64,000 bases of DNA from Nemopilema nomurai. Taxonomy: Eukaryota > Cnidaria > Scyphozoa > Rhizostomeae > Rhizostomatidae. The translations under genes and the position numbers were made by a program. The notes beneath the pieces were generated by a model. That model made no database searches. It saw only the letters and a list, made by a program, of their open reading frames with translations, and was not told the DNA's origin. Every line of letters starts with the position of its first letter. Positions within the stretch are counted from its first letter, which is position 1. Positions 24,901 to 37,000 of this stretch are shown here, one piece after another. The stretch covers positions 285,672-349,671 of the forward strand of contig ML133452.1 of NCBI GenBank assembly GCA_003864495.1, read 5' to 3'.

Positions 24901-27900
24901 AGGTCAGCTGGCCTAAGCTCCGTGGCTTTGCATATTTTCCAGGGTTGGACGCAGTGTTTTGAATTTTCCATATGCTTGCTTGAAAAGGTCAGCTGCGTTG
25001 GAGCATGCGCGATGTTTTCTAAAATTGTTAAAGGTTATGAAATGAAACTGGCGATTAAGGTAGACATGAAAGATGATATTGAGGGGTTAGATTTTGTCGG
25101 TTTTATAAATTATGGTTGGTCCTGTGCGGAGAATGTGACCACCATTTACGGCACAGGGCTTTCAGGAGACTAAATGTATGTTGGTGAAATTTCCATGTTG
25201 AACATTCTTTCACTTTTATTCATAAATTTCGTATGTACTCAATTATACAGCTTTAAGCGTTCTGCAAATGTAATTTTTAGGTATATCAAAGCACTTTTCG
25301 TCGTTATAGGTGAAGAGTACAAGAATGTTATCGAAAAGCGGGAAAGCACGCGGAAGGACTTTGTAGAAAAATTCACTGAGACATCAAAGGTAAAGACAAG
25401 CGTATGTTTTGTGATTGCTGGTGCAGTTGTGTACTGTGACAATGCATGAACATCCCTGTGTGCAGGGTAGAGGCAACGGATGACTGTGAGCACGTGCTTG
25501 CTTGTGACACATGTCGATTTAAGAATGTTGGACAAGAAGTACATCTGTTAAAGCTTTTCAATATTTTGCAGAGCTAGTTATGTTTTTGTTCGTCAAATAG
25601 AATGCTGTTGATGTCAATTATATTCGTTGTTTTCGATGCCATTTGCTGTGCTTCGAGATATGGAGTTGCTATTTTCTTCGCTTCTATCTGGCAATTATGA
25701 TACCAGTCACCTGGGTGGCAAAAGTGTGAGCGGGCCAGTCTGTAAATCAACAAGAGTACCTTACGAGTCTTTCAACAAGGCAAATATGTGACGAAAATTT
25801 CGATGCAATGATTATTAGAATTAACCAGACTTTCAAACTTCATACTGAAAGGATGGGAAGGAGATATTCCTGCCTGTATGATTCTTCTGAGGTTCTTGAA
25901 GCAGTTTTGAACTTGTTTATGTCCATTCCTTGCCATGGTCATAAACCACAATGACGTCACCATAGCCTTGATCAATCTTAAATCAGAGCACTGCTTGATC
26001 GATTTTAAATCAGTCCGGATCTTGTTAATCTAACAGGTTCTTTTTCGTCTCTAGAAGTTCCAATCGTTGGAGCATGAGCATTTGTCAGAAATTCTTGCTT
26101 TTCTTGGCAAGTATGGAAACTCTTTGACCTCCGAAAGAGTGATGCTTAATCAGGTATGAACATTTTGCCATCTTAGTTTTTGATTCAGATAATATCACTC
26201 ATTCTCATCCAGTGCCAAGCCTAGGCTAGAAGAGTGGAAAGTGAGGCTTTTTATAAACATATGGCATTGTTTCGTCATAGACAGTGAACTCTTGATTGTT
26301 TTGACTTTGTCATGATTTGTCATATCTTCTCGTTTATCAGAACAGGTGTGTATATCGTTAAGGGGTCAGTTTTCATCTGAAATTAAATGAGAACAGTATT
26401 TTCATTAACTGGGGCTGCATTTCACGTGTCTGCTACTTTTCATTGCCTTCAATATTTCAGGTAGTAGTGAAGTAAAACTTCCCTGGATGATGTTTAATAA
26501 TTGACTCTTTAAACGTATTGGTCTTTTTTAAGTTTAAATTTAAGTACATTCTCTGAGTGTGCAAACATTGGAAAGTGACCAATAGCTGACAAAACGAATA
26601 ACCAGTAGATGACACGAGGGTTGTTAGAAAGAGCGCAGGATTTACTGTTTATTTGTTTATTTATTTATTGCGGATTTTTTGTTTTGTCAGCGTTTGGTCT
26701 TTTCGGACGATTTTATACTCTCAGTAGTGTTCATTGACAAATCCGTTTAAGTACGCGAAAATTACATTTCCGTTGTCAATGCCATTTTGAAGTTCTACAG
26801 AACGACAAGTTATTCTTACCTACGCTTAATCGTGATAGTCCACTTGTTCCTTATTTTTATATGAAGCGATAAGCTTCCTTTGTTTTAGTTAATCGAAGAA
26901 TTCTCTAAGAATATGGATGCATTTCAAGTTTCAAGTTTGCTAGAGCAATTCGTATTTTCAAAGGAGACTGGAAAGGAAAAACCAGGTATCAAGAATTGCA
27001 ACTTTTTTTCGTTCTAGTGTACTGGGAGCCCTTTTTGTAGTTTCTCCTTTGTTTCGATGAAAGATTGTTGGGTGAAAAAGCAAATGCTTCGTTTTTGTGA
27101 TATAGGCCGTTTTCCTTTGAAGTGATGTATGTCTATTGATTACAATTCCTGTGAAAGTGGTTCAAAGAACCATATTTGTAGCAGGTCTCCTCGCGATGAT
27201 TTCCATGACGATTGGAGGAATTGTGCGCTCTTCTCAAGCCTGTCATCACATCAAAACATGATCACAATTTCTACGCTTAGACAGCTGTTGCAGAAAGAGG
27301 GTTTCAACCTGTCTCCTATCCCCAACGCCAACGCTTTTCTGTAGACTCTGTTTCTACGACATATCTACGTATGGACATCCTGCGTTCTCTGTGGTTGGTT
27401 TCTGTTCTAGGTCAAAGATAAGCGGACTGTTGAACGGCAGTTTGCCCGTTGTCTTTAATCGCTTTTGCAGCTGCCTTAATCGGCGAAGCATGCTTGGATT
27501 TTAACAAGCTTTTCGTAGAAATTTCAGATTCTCAGCAACCTGGTTAATTCAATACGTTTTACCTCATGATGACGTCATTTCAGACTTATCTTCCAGCAGT
27601 TTAGATCAGTGAACTAGTGTCTTCCCTTTGCGGAAGCTTTTAAAACCCCCCTTATCTCAGAAATGCTCCAAACTATTTGTCTTTCATATGTAGGACATAT
27701 CAAACTAATCTATAGCCGTCGTTCTATCATCGAAAAGTTTTTGCTTTTCATTTGAACATATTTTTAAGTGATCACAAAGCGATGTGATCATTTTTAAGTG
27801 ATCAAGTGGAAGGCCAATCGCTCATTCCTAGTTTTCAGAGCGTCTCTGAATTTGCAAGTCTGTTAGACCCAGCCCTCCAGGTTCACATGACTGTAATTTA

Positions 27901-30900
27901 CAGCTGATGGCCACCTTGGAAGATCTGAAGTTAATCACTTACTTTCTGACAGATATAATGGGCATTGATTTTGTTCCGGGGCAGTATTTTGCACTTAAAA
28001 AACCAACGATAATTGGAGCTACCTTACATGTTTGACAACATTTTCGCTGCAATGGTGTTTTTGATTGTTTTATCGTGAATGAATGAGTTATTATCATGAT
28101 TCAGTGGACATTGTCTGAAAAGATTAGTTTCAAATTATGAAATCGCAGTTATGAAATCATATAACTTTCATTGAGTGATTGGTTACGTGTGCTCTTATAA
28201 AGATGATAATCAGTGAACAGTCAGCAATTTTTGCATGTAAAGATTCTCTTTGTTCACGTACCGATTTGACGAAGATTTTCTATTTCGTAGTATATTAAAG
28301 AAAGGAATTATCAAATTAATATTTAATCGGCCCTAGAGAAGATAATCCTTTACACCTGAAAACGACTATTTTGCTGTGGTATATATAGTTGGGTGTAGCC
28401 TCGGTCTCAGGTCATTGTTGGGTGGGCCTCACTGGTCACGTGGTACGCAGTACATGCATTATCTATTATGTATGATAAGAGTTGCGCGTGGCTTGGCTAC
28501 GAGCACGAGCGAGCGCTCCCAGATTCGGCCTTGATGTTTTTCTTGATGTACCATTATTCGCGTCATTTCAAACGAATTATATTCCTGTCCTTGATGTTTC
28601 AGCGGTAACGGAATTTGAAGAGATTACGCTGTCTGTTCCCCCCGTTGATACGGACGCCATTACGAGTAAGTTTTCCACTTATTATCAGACAATAAATTTC
28701 TAGTCAGTTACTTAGCTGTTTCTTGTTTCAATTGCAGAGGTCTTTTCTATGATTTGTTGTTTAATTCTCTTTGCTCTTTGCAAATAATTGCGACACGACC
28801 TTTTCGTGGAATTTGCCACATGACCTCTGCCAATGCCTTCCATTGGCATTTTCGCTCATCAAAGCATAGCTGTCTAAAATCATTTAATTTGCTTATTTTC
28901 AGTGAATTTCTCCGTTGATACTAACCTTTATTGGCATCTATTTTTGGTTGATATTTTTATTTTTGTACTGGAGTTTTGTTGGGTTAAATTATAGTTTTTC
29001 GTCAAATGTTTTCTCCGCTGCGGAAGATTATGTTTAAAGACGTCTCAAACACGCAGCGCAAGCCTCACTAGAGAGCATTGACTTGTTCACCTGGTTCGAT
29101 TTCCGATTAGCTTGATTGGTGCTTTTTAGAGTACAACTGTGTTATTTGCGCAATTAATCGGTTGGGGTGCAAGATGGAGAACGCGCGCCAAGTATACGCT
29201 GGAAGCCCTGACCGAGGCTCATTAAGGTCAATAAATGATACAGGAATGAGTTGCAAGGATCGTCTATTGCTTGTTTCCCAATAGGGTCTGTTGCTTGTCT
29301 CTACGTAACACCTATTGTCTGTTGCCGCTTCGAGCCTACGGCTTATTAGGTAATGATGTTATGTCGACAGTGGCAAATCTGTTTACAGTTGCAAGATACT
29401 AGTCGATGCTCAGCGCTCCTAGCAATATCAGAGGCGTTACACCCGTCTTCTCAACCCGGCACCATAGAGAAAGACTGGTACACTCTACAAACGGTCAAAG
29501 CACTACCGGGAATAATAAATCTAAGAATTGAATTGCCAGTCTGAAAAATTTGCGGGACCTTATCTTCACAAGGGTTGCTAGTTGCAAGAACGGGCAATTT
29601 CAAGGCTATTATGTTTTTCTTTGATAGCCAGATCAGACTTCCTAAGCCTGGTAAAAATGCCGCAAATGAATAATGATGAGCTTTAAAAATGTGGGCATCT
29701 ATCTATCTCAGTTCGTGTCAAGGCTGTCAAGGGTCTTGAGGCAGGCTTTCACAAGTGTAATGAAACAAGTTTCATATTTCAAAGTGCGGGCATTACGCTC
29801 TGGTGTAGGGAATTTGCAGCTCAAGTAAACTAATCTGTTTTAGCCAAAACATTAGTGAATTTGATATTAATCGTGCTCTGTTTTCTGTTCTATGCTATCC
29901 AATAGAAACAAAAGGTTCGGAAGGAGCTATTTTTATTCGCTACAATTTGTCTCCTTTTTAAGGCCTATTTCTTTTTCACTCCAAAATTATCTTCCATCCA
30001 TTTAAATCTTTAATACATCTGTTTTCTGCTAAAAAATCAGTGAAATAATTTGTTTGGAAGCGATTTTTGTTGAAGTTTTAACTGTTAATTTATCACTAGA
30101 TATTATTGTATCATTTTCCCAACAATGACTGGCTTTCAGAAATTCTTAAAGACAGAACTAAGGTTGGTCGAAAAGGTCTCTCTTTCGAAGTGCCCATGTA
30201 TATATGAATGAGCGCAAACTTGGTATGCGATCGTAGTTGCTCCTACGCAGGCTACCACTCAGCTCATGTATACTTTCTATAGCAATCGCACCCCATACAA
30301 TAGTGAAAACAGTGCTTTTGACCCCCCCTCCCCTTTAAACACTTTGGGGTCGGCTCCTTTGACCGTCCTTATCGGGATTATCTAGAGCATTATTGTGTTC
30401 CAGGCAAAGAAAGCGAAAAGAGGAAGGCAAAGAAGGAAAGGAAGACGAAAAAGAAAAAAGAAAAGGCGAATGGGACCATGTAAGGCTCTTTTGACCTATG
30501 TTAATGTACTTCTTGCTTCTCATATACTTGCTGCAACAATGTGTTTGAACAAAACGCTGTTGTTATCGTGTCTTGCTTTAATAATATTTAGTGTGTGTTG
30601 TTACAAAAGCGAAACTGCTCACCCTAGTCGTAAGGGCGATGTTTGCTTTTGGCAGTCTTGCAACCCAGATACCCATACAAACCCATCCTGTGTCCCATTG
30701 GCAATTTGAATGAGAAAATGATGAGTATTTGATCCAGAATATTCTCTCTTTTTTACAATTGACCCGCCATTGAAGTAGCAATTTGCATTAAAGCCAGTGA
30801 TTTATTTCTGTAGGCAGCAACATGGAGATCAACACAAAGCGGAGGGGGTGAGCTATTTGGCTCGATCAACGCACCTAAAAATTTTCAAACTGACCACGAC

Positions 30901-33900
30901 AAATTTTACCTCACTTTTGTGTTCCTGAATTGAGCTCGTACAACAAATGCTTATGTCTGCGCTTTCTTACAGCGCTAAGCCTAAAGGAAGTAAACTATGA
31001 TTTTTGATTATTTTCTGGCAATACAAAAAGCAATAGACTGCTGCCCAAGCGTAATGAGGAACGGTCAACGCCTTGGCTCTGCATGAGCGATGCATTATTT
31101 ACTCACAACAGGCATACCTCAGTGGTATTCTCAACCTGTAAATGCGCTTGCGTATGACAAGCAGTCATCTTCCGTTCTAGGTCGTCGCAGTCGACGAGGA
31201 TGGCTACAGCATTCGGCCCCCTGACCCTGACAATGCCAGTATCCTTTCGTTGTTCGTTTAATTTCCGATCACTTGTTACTAGTTGGGTACTAGTTGTGAA
31301 CCACTCTTTGTCCCTTCTTGACCCCATCACCGTGAATCAATATACACAACCCAATGTCAGTCCCAATTTCTCATTCGCAGCAAGGACGACCTATATGAGA
31401 ACTCCGTAGACTTAAAACGTGGCTCGTATTTAGGTGTTGTGTGTCGTCTTGTTTTTAAGTTCTAGCAAGCCCGATATTACGATTAACCGAGCTGCCTTTC
31501 GTATTATACAAGTTGAGTGATGCCAAGTAAGTTTGGTTTTTATGCACAAGAATTTCAAGTTGTGCTCTGTTGTGACGTGCTAATCAAAGTACTGGCCAGC
31601 AGGCAATTTAATTTGATTGGCCAATTATCGGCTGAACTTGGTTTAAGGTTTAAGTGGACTAAATTGGTCGGTAATTGAGAAAGCTCATTTGGCCAAGTTT
31701 CATAGCAAGTTGCTCCGAGTAAGAACATGTCTATGCTATCAATTCAATCGACGTTGGAAGCGCTTGAGATTTCCCAGAAGTGGCCCTAAATCAAATCTTG
31801 CCAACCCCAAAAATCCCAAGTAGACAATCGCAAAGCAAAACTGCATGCAAAAGAATTGATCCAACAACATGCTCTCGGTATTCCTATCCTCTTTGCGAAA
31901 AGGAACGTGTAGTTAATAGTTTACTGTCATTTTCCTTGACGCATCGAAGGCTTGAAATCGGGAAAATCAAGAGGCAGTTTTTCTTCGAATTCCGGGTCAG
32001 ATACTGGTAAGTCACGTGCAATAGCTCGTTGTTTGCTTTCTCTCAACCTCAGCTCCTCTCCTCGATGTACAGCTCAAAGAGAACTCCGGACTGGTCCTAC
32101 CATTCCTGAAAGGAAAGCTAAGAGGTGGATTCTTTCTTTTTTATGTTACTTTTGGCCTGTTGAAAAATATTGTGCATCATTAATTAGGTGGTTCACGACA
32201 GAGTTTGATGTTTATTCAACCAACAATGGTGTCTTGTTATAAAACTGACTGGCATAAAGTTGTTATACAAGACTAACTTTATAAAGACTGGTATATCTGC
32301 GATTTAACCGAGACATGTGAGGTCATGTAAGGCCAAAAGCCAAAGGTCGTTTTTGATTAGATACCTTGTAAGAAAGTGTTTGAAGCTGTTTCTACTCATG
32401 ACTTGGTTGATTTGTCTTTTAAGATGATGATGAACCGCGCAAGATTCAAGTAAAGATCAAGCCAAAGGAAGATACGCAGGCCAGCAATGTATCCATTGAC
32501 GCATTAAAAACTTTGAGCGCCGGCTTGACCTTGTCATCTCCAGGATCAGTGGTAAGATAGTTTGCTTGTACTGCACATTGTCTAAGGTCAATTACCTCTC
32601 ATGGGAAATGAGGGTGGCAAGCTCAGGTTGCTGGAGCACCGAGGTGATAGGGCCATAGGGCAGGGTCATATGGCAGGGGCTTAGGGCAGGGGCGTATGGC
32701 AGGGGCTTAGGGCAGGGGCGTAGGACAGGGGCATAGGGCAGGGGCTTAGGGCATAGGGCAGGGGCTGGTTAGTGTCGGGGCTAGGCTTGGAGTAAGGGAC
32801 TGTTAGGGTTATGTTGAGAGTGGTGATTGCTTATAGTTGGGATGAGGGTAAGGATTAACTTTAGGTACTTCCCGTTCCTTTAATTTCAACGAAATCAATG
32901 GATAAAGTTTTCATTCAATTCAATTCAAAGTTGATTTTTACATAGAGATATGTTCAAATAAAGTTCTCAGTTGTTCAGATCCAATTTGTCTATTGTTAAT
33001 TTTCTAATTCCTAACTTTATTTTTTTCAAACAGCACAAGAAGGTTCCCGGTTCGTACTCTATATTTTTATCTCATTCGTTGATGCAATCTCTCGATGATC
33101 ATTTCTTCGTATTTCTGCAATGAATCCGAAGCACACGTTCTGCTATTAGAACCAACGCAGGTTCTGAAAACTTTTGTGAACTTCATTATGTATTCATTAT
33201 CTCTATGTGAAGTATATCTCTTTGTGAAGAATATAAGTATATCTGTGAACTATAAGTTTCCTTCCAATTACTGGCCCAACCGTTACTAAAAGTCAGTTTA
33301 AGTATGTAGCCAGATCAGGTCAAAACTTCATGGTCTTATTTGTAATTTGTCTGTCTTACTCTGCATGTAGGCACAGCCCTTGACATGAAGTCAAAAAAAC
33401 TGTGAGTATTTTTTTAATCTATCAAACTAATTTTCTCATCTCTTGTTTTTGATATTATTGGCAAAACTACTTCTAAAAAGAAGGCTTGTGCTGATGTTTG
33501 TGTATCGTGAATCTGGATTCAGAAATATTTGGCGTAGGTAATGAGAGTCCTGGAGGGAAATCTAAAAGGAATCTTTTGAAACCAAACCATTTATCATTTA
33601 TCAAAATGCACCTGCAAGTAAAGTATTTGGACGTGACTGCAATTTGGATAATCTACATCAAAGCAAATTTTCTTGAACTGTGTAAATGCTTCCTTTTAGC
33701 CTCGGGAGCATCATTGAAATGAGAAATTTTCTGTTGACCTTCATCTGGCTTGATTTTCTTCATAATGACTTTATTTTCTCGAAGATCGCGGTCCAACAAC
33801 GCTCTACTTGACCTCGAGCAGTCGAGCAACTCTGACACGGCCAGCATCAAGAGTCTGCCATCGACCACTTCTCTGGACGCCTTTCAACCGACCTTTCTCG

Positions 33901-34044
33901 GTAACATGTCCGGCAACGTATCTGGCAACACTTCCAACGATAACAGTGCAAATGACTTCAACAGTTTGTTCAATTCTGCCATATTTGATTCGACCCCCTC
34001 CATCAACTCTGGTGAGTTGTTTCAAAATTCTACCTCTGTGTGTT

Positions 34045-34077
<33 letters not shown>

Positions 34078-37000
34078 ATGTCTGTATGTCTGTCTGTCTG
34101 TTTTTTGTTTGTTTGCTTGTTTGTTTGTTTTTATGAATCTGACCGTTTTACTACTGCATAACCATTATTGGTGACGAAATTGATTGTTTAACAATGATCA
34201 CTTTTTACTTTTTTAGAGTAACACGTAGGTCGACTATTTCCGACTCATATCTAGATTGATATCAATGTGTGATCAATAATATCCGAAATAACTGCATCAC
34301 TGTTTATGATTCGTTTACAAGACTGGGCGAGTGACCTTGGCATCTCGAATGGCAACCCCAAATCTACGTCAGAAATACGAAGTGAAGATGACGACACACC
34401 CCCTCCACTCCCAACGAAGCATCGTGTCTCCCAGGAGGAGCTGAAGACCCTGCCAAGGAGCAGTCGAGTTGTTTCGCCAACAAGCGAGATGACTAGAAGC
34501 GAAAGCGACAGTTTCCTCGAGAGGCCAGTTCCTCTCCCAAGGGTCAAGACTATGGCTACTGGTCACCAGGTATGAGTGTGTGCTTAATGTTTCGGTTTGA
34601 CGCAGAAAGACAATTGCGTGAGAATCTTACGTGCAACGGAAACAGCTGTTCGTGCCATGCCGTTTGTTTTGGCAGTTCAGTGTTTGTTTGACGTTGATAT
34701 CTGCCTGCATGTTTGTGCTCGGCCAATTATTTGCCATAAATTTTGGCTGCCTCGTGAATTTTTGTATACCAAGCAGCAGTGCTGCCTTGTGGAGGAATGG
34801 CCTACGTTTTGGAACGCAAAGGATATGCAAAATGAATATTTGGCCATATAATATTAGCGAAAGCTTCATCAGTCGCCTTGAATTATGTAGTTCTAAAATA
34901 TGGGAGGTATATCAAACTAAATATTAGCTGTTTTAGTATTTCTTTGTACCAGGCTATTTTAGACAATTCTTTCCATATTACACCGAAATATTCTTGAATG
35001 GTTAGAAGCACATTATGGGATATCAAATATTTATCATTTATACAAGTTTGCTTGCTATTTTTTCTTCATATTTTGAATTCAGTCCCAGGGATGAATGTCA
35101 ACTGAACTGCTAATTCGCTCTGTAAACTTTGTTTCAGTTCCCTGCCCTCGCACCACCAGTAGCCAGTCGACGGAACACATCATCAGGGAGAATCCAGAAT
35201 CGTCCACTGCCGCAACCACCAACGCAGCCGCTAACGCAACCGACAACGCAGCCGCTAACGCAACCGACGCAGCAACCGCAAAGCTCACTTCTTGACCTTA
35301 TGGATATATTTTCCGCGCCCGCCAATCCACCTCCATCATCTGCAAATCAACCAAACAACCAAACGGAAGCTAATTCCCTGGAGAATACGTTGACTACGTC
35401 ATCAGTCTCCTTGCAAAGTGCCGGCATAGTTTCATCAGTTAACGCCACTGAGTCAAATAACACAGCATTGTCGCACAATTCAACCGCGGCGATCAGCAGG
35501 CCCCTTCCACCGCAAATGCTGTTTCATCTGTGGTAGCACCGCAGGCCTCTATAAGCAATCGCGCAACACCAATCGCAGTGGCCTTTATGGAGATTGTTCA
35601 CGTAAACTTGCCGGTTTCTGAGACACTGTAAGTGACGCATTTTCACTTTTTGTTGATACTGGCCTTATATCTCATCTATATAAAGTGAAGTCGATTAAGC
35701 CATTCTATCCAGTGCCTTTTTGCAAAAGTGGTATTTGGGAACCAGAAGCACCTGGCTATCATTACACTCTTTAAACTTACACCGTGAAACTTACTCGTGA
35801 ATCTTACTGCATTCTCGCAATGTTCATTTATTGCAGACCAACGGTAAAAATAACTGGAGGCGTCACGATATCGTTTTCCTCGTCCATTATTCCCTTGTTG
35901 GTCAACAGCTCAAGCTTGTCAGTTCTCAAGTTTGCTGTTCGTGGGACCAATTCTCTGGAGCAAATATCTCCTGACAAAACACTCATAGAGAAGTAAGTGT
36001 TTTTAAGAGAGCATCTTCAAGTGGCCCACCTCTGTAGGTGGACCAGTGGGTGAATTTATGAAGAGCATATGCAATCAGAATGATAAATAGTCTTCCTAAT
36101 TTGTATGTTCTTGTGCCTGCAAAAGTTGTTTCAAATTCCATGTTACACAGTGTTTTAGGGCCATATTGTGCCATTGTGTGTTTTTTCCCCATATTTTTCC
36201 AAATCTCATGTAGAAAAAATTCGAAACCAACTTTGCTTCTTGTGTATGAGGTTATTATGACGTCACAGTTTGTCCCAATTCAAAATTAACTTGTGGCGCC
36301 TTGTGTCATTCATGTACGTTCTTTGAAATGCTCAATTCTTGTGTTTTGGTCAATTTTTTAAATCTCTTAACTGAAACTCGATGCATAAACCACTCGGCGG
36401 TGTTTCTTCCCAGGGAGGGACAACTGCCTGGAGGTGATACTCTTTGCTACAAATTCAATATGGCTGCATTAACAGCGCACTTGAAAAAACAAGCAGAGCA
36501 AAACCAGGCCCAGTACTACAATATCGACATCATCAAATACAAGGTGATTTGCCTTTAATGCAAGCTACTGTGCATACAGACATTTAATAACCTTTGGCTT
36601 AATTTTGGAGAAATTTTTGATTTTGTGTTCCCCTTCTGGTGAGACTATCGCGTATTAGCTTTGTCATGAAGCCATCATTAACATCAACATCATTAACTCC
36701 AGTTATCTTCAGATTCTCCATCTTTTCTTTTGCTCTTAATTTTTTGCCCATTTTTCTTTTTCTCCCTTTCTGTTGCCGTGATAGTTAGACGCTTCCAGTT
36801 CAAATTCGTTTGCTTCTCTTTTCCAAACATCACTGACCTAGCCATTTGTTTCATCTCCCCTAAATCCTTAAATATTTTTCTTGTTTTTCTAGCTTCCCCT
36901 CTTTTTCCACAGTTTTCCAAAATCACTTACAAGCAGACCTGTTGTCTCTACTTCGTCAATAACTTCCTTAGACTAATATTTTGTTATTTCTAATATTAGA

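Noticed and set aside
27129..27344. 71-codon plus-strand frame within an FCHO intron
   Set aside because: The F-BAR exon before and the exon after join in phase without it and it resembles no part of FCHO proteins.
32640..32772. CRISPR-like repetition
   Set aside because: Units are contiguous with no spacers, in an animal intron; it is a minisatellite.
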